A stretch of DNA of 64,000 nt, taken from Paragordius varius (taxonomy: Eukaryota; Nematomorpha). Below the pieces are notes generated by a model. That model saw nothing but the letters and a program-made list of their open reading frames with translations, had not been told where the DNA came from and did no database searches. Each line of letters begins with the position of its first letter. The stretch's first letter is position 1. The stretch covers positions 1,302,001 to 1,366,000 of the forward strand of contig OZ176050.1 of NCBI GenBank assembly GCA_964247055.1. The letters are read 5' to 3'. The position numbers and the translations under genes were made by a program. Positions 38,477 to 53,328 of the stretch are shown here, one piece after another.

Positions 38477-40971
38477 ATATTGGTCACCGGTGAACAAAAT
38501 TATTTTTTATACATTCTCTTAGTAAGACTACATCAAAATATAGAAATAGTTTGACTAACTCTTTCATATCCGATTTTTACAACGATACTTTAAAAATTAA
38601 TGTGTTAAACTAGTCGCATCAATACTCAAGTTAAACTTTGTCTTAAAAATCGGATATTGGTCACCGGTGAACAAAATTATTTTTTATATATTCTCTTAGT
38701 TAGACTACATCAAAATATAGAGATAGTTTGACAAACTCTTTCATATCCGATTTTTACAACGATACTTTAAAAATTAATGTATTAAACTAGTCGCATCAAT
38801 ACTCAAGTTAAACTTTGTCCTTAAAAATCGGATATTGGTCACCGGTCAAAATAATTTTTTATACATTCTCTTAGTAAGACTACAGCAAAATATAGATTTA
38901 GTTTGACAAACTCTTTCATATCCGATTTTTACAACGATACTTTAAAAATTAATGTATTAAACTAGTCGCATCAATACTCAAGTTAAACTTTGTCCTTAAA
39001 AATCGGATATTGGTCACCGGTGAACAAAATTATTTTTTTTGCACTCTTAGCAAGACTACATCAAAATATAGAGATAGTTTGACAAACGCTTTCATATCCG
39101 ATTTTTACAACGATACTTTAAAAATTAATGTATAAAACTAGTCATATCAATAAATCGCATCAATACTCAAGTTAAACTTTGTCCTTAAAAATCGGATATT
39201 GGTCACCGGTGAACAAAATTATTTTTTATACATTCTCTTAGTAGGACTACATCAAAATATAGAGATAGTTTGGCAAACTCTTTCATATCCGATTTTTACA
39301 ACGATACTTTAAAAATTAATGTATAAAACTAGTCGCATCAATATTCAAGTTAAACTTGGTCCTTAAAAATCGAATATTGGTCACCGGTGAACAAAATTAT
39401 TTTTTATACATTCTCTTAGTAAGACTACATCAAAATATAGAAATAGTTTGACTAACTCTTTCATATCCGATTTTTACAACGATACTTTAAAAATTAATGT
39501 GTTAAACTAGTCGCATCAATACTCAAATTAAACTTTGTCCTTAAAAATCGGATATTGGTCACCGGTGAACAAAATTATTTTTTATATATTCTCTTAGCAA
39601 GACTACATCAAAATATAGAGATAGTTTGGCAAACTCTTTCATATCCGATTTTTACAACGATACTTAATTAATGTATAAAACTAGTCGCATCAATACTCAA
39701 GTTAAACTTTGTCCTTAAAAATCGAATATTGGTCACCGGTGAACAAAATTATTTTTTATACATTCTCTTAGTAAGACTACATCAAAATATAGAAATAGTT
39801 TGACTAACTCTTTCATATCCGATTTTTACAACGATACTTTAAAAATTAATGTGTTAAACTAGTCGCATCAATACTCAAATTAAACTTTGTCCTTAAAAAT
39901 CGGATATTGGTCACCGGTGAACAAAATTATTTTTTATATATTCTCTTAGCAAGACTACATCAAAATATAGAGATAGTTTGGCAAACTCTTTCATATCCGA
40001 TTTTTACAACGATACTTTAAAAATTAATGTATAAAATTAGTCGAATCAATATTCAAGTTAAACTTTGTCCTTAAAAATCGAATATTGGTCACCGGTGAAC
40101 AAAATTATTTTTTATACATTCTCTTAGTAAGACTACATCAAAATATAGAGATAGTTTGACAAACTCTTTCATATCCGATTTTTACAACGATACTTTAAAA
40201 ATTAATGTGTTAAACTAGTCGCATCAATACTCAAGTTAAACTTTGTCCTTAAAAATCGGATATTGGTCACCGGTGAACAAAATTAATTTTTATACATTCA
40301 CTTAGCAAGACTACATCAAAATATAGAAATAGTTTGACAAACTCTTTCATATCCGATTTTTACAACGATACTTTAAAAATTAATGTGTTAAACTAGTCGC
40401 ATCAATACTCAAATTAAACTTTGTCCTTAAAGATCGGATATTGGTTACCGGTGAACAAAATTATTTTTTATATATTCTCTTAGCAAGACTACATCAAAAT
40501 ATAGAGATAGTTTGACAAACTCTTTCATATCCGATTTTTACAACGATACTTTAAAAATTAATGTGTTAAACTAGTCGCATCAATACTCAAATTAAACTTT
40601 GTCCTTAAAAATCGGATATTGGTCACCGGTGAACAAAATTATTTTTTATATATTCTCTTAGCAAGACTACATCAAAATATAGAGATAGTTTGGCAAACTC
40701 TTTCATATCCGATTTTTACAACGATACTTTAAAAATTAATGTATAAAACTAGTCGAATCAATATTCAAGTTAAACTTTGTCCTTAAAAATCGAATATTGG
40801 TCACCGGTGAACAAAATAATTTTTTATACATTCTCTTAGTAAGACTACATCAAAATATAGAGATAGTTTGACAAACTCTTTCATATCCGATTTTTACAAC
40901 GATACTTTAAAAATTAATGTGTTAAACTAGTCGCATCAATACTCAAGTTAAACTTTGTCCTTAAAAATCGG

Positions 40972-41137
40972 ATATTGGTCACCGGTGAACAAAATTAATT
41001 TTTATACATTCTCTTAGCAAGACTACATCAAGTTTGACAAACTCTTTCATATCCGATTTTTACAACGATACTTTAAAAATTAATGTGTTAAACTAGTCGC
41101 ATCAATACTCAAATTAAACTTTGTCCTTAAAAATCGG
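40972..41137 (+). repeat. 166-bp monomer
   Basis: Twelve bases are missing between CTACATCA and AGTTTGAC, removing the AAATATAGAGAT stretch. Its twin in copy B is at 48,101-48,266. It was not seen elsewhere. Confidence 0.85.
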
Positions 41138-41824
41138 ATATTGGTCACCGGTGAACAAAATTATTTTTTATATATTCTCTTAGCAAGACTACATCAAAAT
41201 ATAGAGATAGTTTGACAAACTCTTTCATATCCGATTTTTACAACGATACTTTAAAAATTAATGTATAAAACTAGTCGCATCAATATTCAAGTTAAACTTT
41301 GTCCTTAAAAATCGAATATTGGTCACCGGTGAACAAAATTATTTTTATACATTCTCTTAGTAAGACTACATCAAAATATAGAGATAGTTTGACAAACTCT
41401 TTCATATCCGATTTTTACAACGATATTTTAAAAATTAATGTGTTAAACTAGTCGCATCAATACTCAAGTTAAACTTTGTCCTTAAAAATCGGATATTGGT
41501 CACCGGTGAACAAAATTAATTTTTATACATTCTCTTAGCAAGACTACATCAAAATATAGAGATAGTTTGACAAACTCTTTCATATCCGATTTTTACAACG
41601 ATACTTTAAAAATTAATGTATAAAACTAGTCGCATCAATATTCAAGTTAAACTTTGTCCTTAAAAATCGCATATTGGTCACCGGTGAACAAAATTATTTT
41701 TTATACATTCTCTTAGTAAGACTACATCAAAATATAGAAATAGTTTGACTAACTCTTTCATATCCGATTTTTACAACGATACTTTAAAAATTAATGTGTT
41801 AAACTAGTCGCATCAATACTCAAA

Positions 41825-44800
41825 TTAAACTTTGTCCTTAAAAATCGGATATTGGTCACCGGTGAACAAAATTAATTTTTATACATTCTCTTAGCAAGAC
41901 TACATCAAAATATAGAGATAGTTTGACAAACTCTTTCATATCCGATTTTTACAACGATACTTAATTAATGTATAAAACTAGTCGCATCAATACTCAAGTT
42001 AAACTTTGTCCTTAAAAATCGAATATTGGTCACCGGTGAACAAAATTATTTTTTATACATTCTCTTAGTAAGACTACATCAAAATATAGAAATAGTTTGA
42101 CTAACTCTTTCATATCCGATTTTTACAACGATACTTTAAAAATTAATGTGTTAAACTAGTCGCATCAATACTCAAATTAAACTTTGTCCTTAAAAATCGG
42201 ATATTGGTCACCGGTGAACAAAATTATTTTTTATATATTCTCTTAGCAAGACTACATCAAAATATAGAGATAGTTTGACAAACTCTTTCATATCCGATTT
42301 TTACAACGATACTTTAAAAATTAATGTATAAAACTAGTCGTATCAATACTCAAGTTAAACTTTGTCCTTAAAAATCGGATATTGGTCACCGGTGAACAAA
42401 ATTAATTTTTATACATTCTCTTAGCAAGACTACATCAAAATATAGAGATAGTTTGACAAACTCTTTCATATCCGATTTTTACAACGATACTTTAAAAATT
42501 AATGTATAAAACTAGTCGCATCAATACTCAAGTTAAACTTTGTCCTTAAAAATCGGATATTGGTCACCGGTGAACAAAATTATTTTTTATACATTCTCTT
42601 AGTAAGACTACATCAAAATATAGAAATAGTTTGACTAACTCTTTCATATCCGATTTTTACAACGATACTTAAAAATTAATGTATAAAACTAGTCGTATCA
42701 ATAAATCGCATCAATACTTAAGTTAAACTTTGTCCTTAAAAATCGGATATTGGTCACCGCTGAACAAAATTATTATTTATACATTCTCTTAGTAAGACTA
42801 CATCAAAATATAGAAATAGTTTGACAAACTCTTTCATATCCGATTTTTACAACGATACTTTAAAAATTAATGTGTTAAACTAGTCGTATCAATACTCAAA
42901 TTAAACTTTGTCCTTAAAAATCGGATATTGGTCACCGGTGAACAAAATAATTTTTTATATATTTTCTTAGCAAGACTACATCAAAATATAGAGATAGTTT
43001 GACAAACGCTTTCATATCCGATTTTTACAACGATACTTTAAAAATTAATGTATAAAACTAGTCGTATCAATAAATCGCATCAATACTCAAGTTAAACTTT
43101 GTCCTTAAAAATAGGATATTGGTCACCGGTGAACAAAATTATTTTTTATACATTCTCTTAGTAGGACTACATCAAAATATAGAGATAGTTTGGCAAACTC
43201 TTTCATATCCGATTTTTACAACGATACTTTAAAAATTAATGTATAAAACTAGTCGAATCAATATTCAAGTTAAACTTTGTCCTTAAAAATCGAATATTGG
43301 TCACCGGTGAACAAAATTATTTTTTATACATTCTCTTAGTAAGACTACATCAAAATATAGAGATAGTTTGACAAACTCTTTCATATCCGATTTTTACAAC
43401 GATACTTAAAAAATTAATGTGTTAAACTAGTCGCATCAATACTCAAGTTAAACTTTGTCCTTAAAAATCGGATATTGGTCACCGGTGAACAAAATTAATT
43501 TTTATACATTCTCTTAGCAAGACTACATCAAAATATAGAGATAGTTTGACAAACTCTTTCATATCCGATTTTTACAACGATACTTAATTAATGTATAAAA
43601 CTAGTCGCATCAATACTCAAGTTAAACTTTGTCCTTAAAAATCGAATATTGGTCACCGGTGAACAAAATTATTTTTTATACATTCTCTTAGTAAGACTAC
43701 ATCAAAATATAGAAATAGTTTGACTAACTCTTTCATATCCGATTTTTACAACGATACTTTAAAAATTAATGTGTTAAACTAGTCGCATCAATACTCAAAT
43801 TAAACTTTGTCCTTAAAATCGGATATTGGTCACCGGTGAACAAAATTATTTTTTATATATTCTCTTAGCAAGACTACATCAAAATATAGAGATAGTTTGA
43901 CAAACTCTTTCATATCCGATTTTTACAACGATACTTTAAAAATTAATGTATAAAACTAGTCGTATCAATACTCAAGTTAAACTTTGTCCTTAAAAATCGG
44001 ATATTGGTCACCGGTGAACAAAATTAATTTTTATACATTCTCTTAGCAAGACTACATCAAAATATAGAGATAGTTTGACAAACTCTTTCATATCCGATTT
44101 TTACAACGATACTTTAAAAATTAATGTATAAAACTAGTCGCATCAATACTCAAGTTAAACTTTGTCCTTAAAAATCGGATATTGGTCACCGGTGAACAAA
44201 ATTATTTTTTATACATTCTCTTAGTAAGACTACATCAAAATATAGAAATAGTTTGACTAACTCTTTCATATCCGATTTTTACAACGATACTTTAAAAATT
44301 AATGTGTTAAACTAGTCGCATCAATACTCAAGTTAAACTTTGTCTTAAAAATCGGATATTGGTCACCGGTGAACAAAATTATTTTTTATATATTCTCTTA
44401 GTAAGACTACATCAAAATATAGAGATAGTTTGACAAACTCGTTCATATCCGATTTTTACAACGATACTTTAAAAATTAATGTATTAAACTAGTCGCATCA
44501 ATACTCAAGTTAAACTTTGTCCTTAAAAATCGGATATTGGTCACCGGTCAAAATAATTTTTTATACATTCTCTTAGTAAGACTACAGCAAAATATAGATT
44601 TAGTTTGACAAACTCTTTCATATCCGATTTTTACAACGATACTTTAAAAATTAATGTATTAAACTAGTCGCATCAATACTCAAGTTAAACTTTGTCCTTA
44701 AAAATCGGATATTGGTCACCGGTGAACAAAATTATTTTTTTTGCACTCTTAGCAAGACTACATCAAAATATAGAGATAGTTTGACAAACACTTTCATATC

Positions 44801-47800
44801 CGATTTTTACAACGATACTTTAAAAATTAATGTATAAAACTAGTCATATCAATAAATCGCATCAATACTCAAGTTAAACTTTGTCCTTAAAAATCGGATA
44901 TTGGTCACCGGTGAACAAAATTATTTTTTATACATTCTCTTAGTAGGACTACATCAAAATATAGAGATAGTTTGGCAAACTCTTTCATATCCGATTTTTA
45001 CAACGATACTTTAAAAATTAATGTATAAAACTAGTCGCATCAATATTCAAGTTAAACTTGGTCCTTAAAAATCGAATATTGGTCACCGGTGAACAAAATT
45101 ATTTTTTATACATTCTCTTAGTAAGACTACATCAAAATATAGAAATAGTTTGACTAACTCTTTCATATCCGATTTTCACAACGATACTTTAAAAATTAAT
45201 GTGTTAAACTAGTCGCATCAATACTCAAATTAAACTTTGTCCTTAAAAATCGGATATTGGTCACCGGTGAACAAAATTATTTTTTATATATTCTCTTAGC
45301 AAGACTACATCAAAATATAGAGATAGTTTGGCAAACTCTTTCATATCCGATTTTTACAACGATACTTAATTAATGTATAAAACTAGTCGCATCAATACTC
45401 AAGTTAAACTTTGTCCTTAAAAATCGAATATTGGTCACCGGTGAACAAAATTATTTTTTATACATTCTCTTAGCAAGACTACATCAAAATATAGAGATAG
45501 TTTGACAAACTCTTTCATATCCGATTTTTACAACGATACTTTAAAAATTAATGTATAAAACTAGTCGCATCAATACTCAAGTTAAACTTTGTCCTTAAAA
45601 ATCGGATATTGGTCACCGGTGAACAAAATTATTTTTTATACATTCTCTTAGTAAGACTACATCAAAATATAGAAATAGTTTGACTAACTCTTTCATATCC
45701 GATTTTTACAACGATACTTTAAAAATTAATGTGTTAAACTAGTCGCATCAATACTCAAGTTAAACTTTGTCTTAAAAATCGGATATTGGTCACCGGTGAA
45801 CAAAATTATTTTTTATATATTCTCTTAGTTAGACTACATCAAAATATAGAGATAGTTTGACAAACTCTTTCATATCCGATTTTTACAACGATACTTTAAA
45901 AATTAATGTATTAAACTAGTCGCATCAATACTCAAGTTAAACTTTGTCCTTAAAAATCGGATATTGGTCACCGGTCAAAATAATTTTTTATACATTCTCT
46001 TAGTAAGACTACAGCAAAATATAGATTTAGTTTGACAAACTCTTTCATATCCGATTTTTACAACGATACTTTAAAAATTAATGTATTAAACTAGTCGCAT
46101 CAATACTCAAGTTAAACTTTGTCCTTAAAAATCGGATATTGGTCACCGGTGAACAAAATTATTTTTTTTGCACTCTTAGCAAGACTACATCAAAATATAG
46201 AGATAGTTTGACAAACGCTTTCATATCCGATTTTTACAACGATACTTTAAAAATTAATGTATAAAACTAGTCATATCAATAAATCGCATCAATACTCAAG
46301 TTAAACTTTGTCCTTAAAAATCGGATATTGGTCACCGGTGAACAAAATTATTTTTTATACATTCTCTTAGTAGGACTACATCAAAATATAGAGATAGTTT
46401 GGCAAACTCTTTCATATCCGATTTTTACAACGATACTTTAAAAATTAATGTATAAAACTAGTCGCATCAATATTCAAGTTAAACTTGGTCCTTAAAAATC
46501 GAATATTGGTCACCGGTGAACAAAATTATTTTTTATACATTCTCTTAGTAAGACTACATCAAAATATAGAAATAGTTTGACTAACTCTTTCATATCCGAT
46601 TTTTACAACGATACTTTAAAAATTAATGTGTTAAACTAGTCGCATCAATACTCAAATTAAACTTTGTCCTTAAAAATCGGATATTGGTCACCGGTGAACA
46701 AAATTATTTTTTATATATTCTCTTAGCAAGACTACATCAAAATATAGAGATAGTTTGGCAAACTCTTTCATATCCGATTTTTACAACGATACTTAATTAA
46801 TGTATAAAACTAGTCGCATCAATACTCAAGTTAAACTTTGTCCTTAAAAATCGAATATTGGTCACCGGTGAACAAAATTATTTTTTATACATTCTCTTAG
46901 TAAGACTACATCAAAATATAGAAATAGTTTGACTAACTCTTTCATATCCGATTTTTACAACGATACTTTAAAAATTAATGTGTTAAACTAGTCGCATCAA
47001 TACTCAAATTAAACTTTGTCCTTAAAAATCGGATATTGGTCACCGGTGAACAAAATTATTTTTTATATATTCTCTTAGCAAGACTACATCAAAATATAGA
47101 GATAGTTTGGCAAACTCTTTCATATCCGATTTTTACAACGATACTTTAAAAATTAATGTATAAAATTAGTCGAATCAATATTCAAGTTAAACTTTGTCCT
47201 TAAAAATCGAATATTGGTCACCGGTGAACAAAATTATTTTTTATACATTCTCTTAGTAAGACTACATCAAAATATAGAGATAGTTTGACAAACTCTTTCA
47301 TATCCGATTTTTACAACGATACTTTAAAAATTAATGTGTTAAACTAGTCGCATCAATACTCAAGTTAAACTTTGTCCTTAAAAATCGGATATTGGTCACC
47401 GGTGAACAAAATTAATTTTTATACATTCACTTAGCAAGACTACATCAAAATATAGAAATAGTTTGACAAACTCTTTCATATCCGATTTTTACAACGATAC
47501 TTTAAAAATTAATGTGTTAAACTAGTCGCATCAATACTCAAATTAAACTTTGTCCTTAAAGATCGGATATTGGTTACCGGTGAACAAAATTATTTTTTAT
47601 ATATTCTCTTAGCAAGACTACATCAAAATATAGAGATAGTTTGACAAACTCTTTCATATCCGATTTTTACAACGATACTTTAAAAATTAATGTGTTAAAC
47701 TAGTCGCATCAATACTCAAATTAAACTTTGTCCTTAAAAATCGGATATTGGTCACCGGTGAACAAAATTATTTTTTATATATTCTCTTAGCAAGACTACA

Positions 47801-48953
47801 TCAAAATATAGAGATAGTTTGGCAAACTCTTTCATATCCGATTTTTACAACGATACTTTAAAAATTAATGTATAAAACTAGTCGAATCAATATTCAAGTT
47901 AAACTTTGTCCTTAAAAATCGAATATTGGTCACCGGTGAACAAAATAATTTTTTATACATTCTCTTAGTAAGACTACATCAAAATATAGAGATAGTTTGA
48001 CAAACTCTTTCATATCCGATTTTTACAACGATACTTTAAAAATTAATGTGTTAAACTAGTCGCATCAATACTCAAGTTAAACTTTGTCCTTAAAAATCGG
48101 ATATTGGTCACCGGTGAACAAAATTAATTTTTATACATTCTCTTAGCAAGACTACATCAAGTTTGACAAACTCTTTCATATCCGATTTTTACAACGATAC
48201 TTTAAAAATTAATGTGTTAAACTAGTCGCATCAATACTCAAATTAAACTTTGTCCTTAAAAATCGGATATTGGTCACCGGTGAACAAAATTATTTTTTAT
48301 ATATTCTCTTAGCAAGACTACATCAAAATATAGAGATAGTTTGACAAACTCTTTCATATCCGATTTTTACAACGATACTTTAAAAATTAATGTATAAAAC
48401 TAGTCGCATCAATATTCAAGTTAAACTTTGTCCTTAAAAATCGAATATTGGTCACCGGTGAACAAAATTATTTTTATACATTCTCTTAGTAAGACTACAT
48501 CAAAATATAGAGATAGTTTGACAAACTCTTTCATATCCGATTTTTACAACGATATTTTAAAAATTAATGTGTTAAACTAGTCGCATCAATACTCAAGTTA
48601 AACTTTGTCCTTAAAAATCGGATATTGGTCACCGGTGAACAAAATTAATTTTTATACATTCTCTTAGCAAGACTACATCAAAATATAGAGATAGTTTGAC
48701 AAACTCTTTCATATCCGATTTTTACAACGATACTTTAAAAATTAATGTATAAAACTAGTCGCATCAATATTCAAGTTAAACTTTGTCCTTAAAAATCGCA
48801 TATTGGTCACCGGTGAACAAAATTATTTTTTATACATTCTCTTAGTAAGACTACATCAAAATATAGAAATAGTTTGACTAACTCTTTCATATCCGATTTT
48901 TACAACGATACTTTAAAAATTAATGTGTTAAACTAGTCGCATCAATACTCAAA
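41825..48953 (+). repeat. 40-monomer (7,129-bp) higher-order unit, copy B
   Basis: Head-to-tail second copy of 34,696-41,824. By eye only a couple of single-base differences appear: ATGGGATAT near 36,339 against ATCGGATAT near 43,468, and CGATTTTCAC near 45,173 against CGATTTTTAC. Such near-identity over 7 kb, while monomers within the unit differ at many sites, points to a very recent duplication. Confidence 0.92.
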
Positions 48954-49092
48954 TTAAACTTTGTCCTTAAAAATCGGATATTGGTCACCGGTGAACAAAA
49001 TTAATTTTTATACATTCTCTTAGCAAGACTACATCAAAATATAGAGATAGTTTGACAAACTCTTTCATATCCGATTTTTACAACGATACTTT
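48954..49092 (+). repeat. Start of a third 7,129-bp unit, broken off
   Basis: Follows the start of copy B (41,825-41,963) and departs where TTTAAAAATTAATG stands in place of TTAATTAATG. It marks the right joint of the tandem pair. Confidence 0.75.
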
Positions 49093-50436
49093 AAAAATTA
49101 ATGTAAAAAACTAGTCGCATCAATACTCAAGTTAAACTTTGTCCTTAAAAATCGCATATTGGTCACCGGTGAACAAAATTATTTTTTATACATTCTCTTA
49201 GCAAGACTACATCAAAATATAGAGATAGTTTGACAAACTCTTTCATATCCGATTTTTACAAAGATACTTTAAAAATTAATGTATAAAACTAGTCGTATCA
49301 ATAAATCGCATCAATACTCAAGTTAAACTTTGTCTTAAAAATCGGATATTGGTCACCGGTGAACAAAATTATTTTTTATATATTCTCTTAGTAAGACTAC
49401 ATCAAAATATAGAGATAGTTTGACAAACTCTTTCATATCCGATTTTTACAACGATACTTTAAAAATCAATGTGTTAAACTAGTCGCATCAATACTCAAGT
49501 TAAACTTTGTCCTTAAAAATCGGATATTGGTCACCGGTGAACAAAATTAATTTTTATACATTCTCTTAGCAAGACTACATCAAAATATAGAGATAGTTTG
49601 ACAAACTCTTTCATATCCGATTTTTACAACGATACTTTAAAAATTAATGTATTAAACTAGTCGCATCAATACTCAAGTTAAACTTTGTCCTTAAAAATCG
49701 GATATTGGTCACCGGTGAACAAAATTATTTTTTTTGCACTCTTAGCAAGACTACATCAAAATATAGAGATAGTTTGACAAACGCTTTTATATCCGATTTT
49801 TACAACGATACTTTAAAAATTAATGTATAAAACTAGTCGTATCAATAAATCGCATCAATACTCAAGTTAAACTTTGTCCTTAAAAATCGCATATTGGTCA
49901 CCGGTGAACAAAATTATTTTTTATACATTCTCTTAGCAAGACTACATCAAAATATAGAGATAGTTTGACAAACTCTTTCATATCCGATTTTTACAACGAT
50001 ACTTTAAAAATTAATGTATAAAACTAGTCGTATCAATAAATCGCATCAATACTCAAGTTAAACTTTGTCTTAAAAATCGGATATTGGTCACCGGTGAACA
50101 AAATTATTTTTTATATATTCTCTTAGTAGGACTACATCAAAATATAGAGATAGTTTGGCAAACTCTTTCATATCCGATTTTTACAACGATACTTTAAAAA
50201 TTAATGTATAAAACTAGTCGCATCAATATTCAAGTTAAACTTGGTCCTTAAAAATCGAATATTGGTCACCGGTGAACAAAATTATTTTTTATACATTCTC
50301 TTAGTAAGACTACATCAAAATATAGAGATAGTTTGACAAACCCTTTCATATCCGATTTTTACAACGATACTTTAAAAATTAATGTGTTAAACTAGTCGCA
50401 TCAATACTCAAGTTAAACTTTGTCCTTAAAAATCGG
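49093..50436 (+). repeat. Transition segment into the right zone
   Basis: About seven monomers of mixed type: TGTAAAAAAC near 49,104, ATCGCATATT twice, a TTTTGCACTC long monomer, and long monomers next to each other (49,702-49,890 and 49,891-50,080). I traced no long unit here. GACTAAC monomers, common from 21 to 48.9 kb, are absent from here to the end. Confidence 0.68.
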
Positions 50437-51705
50437 ATATTGGTCACCGATGAACAAAATTAATTTTTATACATTCTCTTAGCAAGACTACATCAAAATA
50501 TAGAGATAGTTTGACAAACTCTTTCATATCCGATTTTTACAACGATACTTTAAAAATTAATGTATAAAACTAGTCGCATCAATACTCAAGTTAAACTTTG
50601 TCCTTAAAAATCGGATATTGGTCACCGGTGAACAAAATTATTTTTTATACATTCTCTTAGTAAGACTACATCAAATATAGCAATAGTTTGACAAACTCTT
50701 TCATATCCGATTTTTACAACGATACTTTAAAAATTAATGTGTTAAACTAGTCGCATCAATACTCAAATTAAACTTTGTCCTTAAAAATCGGATATTGGTC
50801 ACCGGTGAACAAAATTATTTTTTATATATTCTCTTAGCAAGACTACATCAAAATATAGAGATAGTTTGACAAACTCTTTCATATCCGATTTTTACAACGA
50901 TACTTTAAAAATTAATGTATAAAACTTGTCGTATCAATAAATCGCATCAATACTCAAGTTAAACTTTGTCCTTAAAAATCGGATATTGGTCACCGGTGAA
51001 CAAAATTATTTTTTATACATTCTCTTAGTAAGACTACATCAAAATATAGAGATAGTTTGACAAACTCTTTCATATCCGATTTTTACAACGATACTTTAAA
51101 AATTAATGTATTAAACTAGTCGCATCAATACTCAAGTTAAACTTTGTCCTTAAAAATCGGATATTGGTCACCGGTGAACAAAATAATTTTTTATACATTC
51201 TCTTAGTAAGACTACATCAAATATAGCAATAGTTTGACAAACTCTTTCATATCCGATTTTTACAACGATACTTTAAAAATTAATGTGTTAAACTAGTCGC
51301 ATCAATACTCAAATTAAACTTTGTCCTTAAAAATCGGATATTGGTCACCGGTGAACAAAATTATTTTTTATACATTCTCTTAGTAAGACTACATCAAATA
51401 TAGCAATAGTTTGACAAACTCTTTCATATCCGATTTTTACAACGATACTTTAAAAATTAATGTGTTAAACTAGTCGCATCAATACTCAAATTAAACTTTG
51501 TCCTTAAAAATCGGATATTGGTCACCGGTGAACAAAATTATTTTTTATATATTCTCTTAGCAAGACTACATCAAAATATAGAGATAGTTTGACAAACTCT
51601 TTCATATCCGATTTTTACAACGATACTTTAAAAATTAATGTATAAAACTTGTCGTATCAATAAATCGCATCAATACTCAAGTTAAACTTTGTCCTTAAAA
51701 ATCGG
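50437..51705 (+). repeat. 7-monomer (1,269-bp) unit, copy 1
   Basis: Runs from one ACCGATGAAC monomer (50,446) to the next (51,715). Monomer lengths are 178, 177, 191, 178, 177, 177 and 191. It contains the CAAATATAGCAATAG variant near 50,672, 51,217 and 51,388, found only between 50.6 and 52 kb. Confidence 0.85.
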
Positions 51706-52472
51706 ATATTGGTCACCGATGAACAAAATTAATTTTTATACATTCTCTTAGCAAGACTACATCAAAATATAGAGATAGTTTGACAAACTCTTTCATATCC
51801 GATTTTTACAACGATACTTTAAAAATTAATGTATAAAACTAGTCGCATCAATACTCAAGTTAAACTTTGTCCTTAAAAATCGGATATTGGTCACCGGTGA
51901 ACAAAATTATTTTTTATACATTCTCTTAGTAAGACTACATCAAATATAGCAATAGTTTGACAAACTCTTTCATATCCGATTTTTACAACGATACTTTAAA
52001 AATTAATGTGTTAAACTAGTCGCATCAATACTCAAATTAAACTTTGTCCTTAAAAATCGGATATTGGTCACCGGTGAACAAAATTATTTTTTATATATTC
52101 TCTTAGCAAGACTACATCAAAATATAGAGATAGTTTGACAAACTCTTTCATATCCGATTTTTACAACGATACTTTAAAAATTAATGTATAAAACTTGTCG
52201 TATCAATAAATCGCATCAATACTCAAGTTAAACTTTGTCCTTAAAAATCGGATATTGGTCACCGGTGAACAAAATTATTTTTTATACATTCTCTTAGTAA
52301 GACTACATCAAAATATAGAGATAGTTTGACAAACTCTTTCATATCCGATTTTTACAACGATACTTTAAAAATTAATGTATTAAACTAGTCGCATCAATAC
52401 TCAAGTTAAACTTTGTCCTTAAAAATCGGATATTGGTCACCGGTGAACAAAATAATTTTTTATACATTCTCT
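51706..52472 (+). repeat. 7-monomer unit, partial copy 2
   Basis: Repeats the first four monomers of copy 1 (CAAATATAGCAATAG again near 51,941) and leaves the pattern where CTACAGC replaces CTACATC. Confidence 0.82.
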
Positions 52473-53328
52473 TAGTAAGACTACAGCAAAATATAGATTT
52501 AGTTTGACAAACTCTTTCATATCCGATTTTTACAACGATACTTTAAAATTAATGTATTAAACTAGTCGCATCAATACTCAAGTTAAACTTTGTCCTTAAA
52601 AATCGGATATTGGTCACCGGTCAAAATAATTTTTTATACATTCTCTTAGTAAGACTACAGCAAAATATAGATTTAGTTTGACAAACTCTTTCATATCCGA
52701 TTTTTACAACGATACTTTAAAAATTAATGTATTAAACTAGTCGCATCAATACTCAAGTTAAACTTTGTCCTTAAAAATCGGATATTGGTCACCGGTGAAC
52801 AAAATAATTTTTTATACATTCTCTTAGTAAGACTACAGCAAAATATAGATTTAGTTTGACAAACTCTTTCATATCCGATTTTTACAACGATACTTTAAAA
52901 ATTAATGTATAAAACTAGTCGTATCAATAAATCGCATCAATACTCAAATTAAACTTTGTCCTTAAAAATCGGATATTGGTCACCGGTGAACAAAATTATT
53001 TTTTATACATTCTCTTAGCAAGACTACATCAAAATATAGAGATAGTTTGACAAACTCTTTCATATCCGATTTTTACAACGATACTTAAAAAATTAATGTA
53101 TAAAACTAGTCGCATCAATACTCAAGTTAAACTTTGTCCTTAAAAATCGGATATTGATCACCGGTGAACAAAATTATTTTTTATACATTCTCTTAGTAAG
53201 ACTACATCAAATTATAGAGATAGTTTGACAAACTCTTTCATATCCGATTTTTACAACGATACTTTAAAAATTAATGTATTAAACTAGTCGCATCAATACT
53301 CAAGTTAAACTTTGTCCTTAAAAATCGG
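52430..53328 (+). repeat. 5-monomer (899-bp) unit, copy 1
   Basis: Monomer lengths 177, 175, 191, 178 and 178. Marks are CTTTAAAATTAATG, CCGGTCAAAA at 52,618, TACTTAAAAAATT, ATATTGATCACC at 53,151 and CAAATTATAG. All recur at +899. Confidence 0.88.

Larger units (their letters stand above)
34696..41824 (+). repeat. 40-monomer (7,129-bp) higher-order unit, copy A
   Basis: Forty monomers (anchors 34,725 to 41,676) whose order and lengths repeat exactly in the next 7,129 bp. I checked marks at CTTAATTAATG (34,831), AATAGGATAT (35,981), CGGTCAAAA (37,416 and 38,843), ATAAAATTAG (40,031), GGTTACCGG (40,443), CATCAAGTTTGAC (about 41,028) and ATCGCATATT (about 41,667); all recur at +7,129. The left joint lies just after the CAAGTT/CAAATT difference at 34,695. 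Inside it are two nested 1,427-bp units. Confidence 0.92.
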
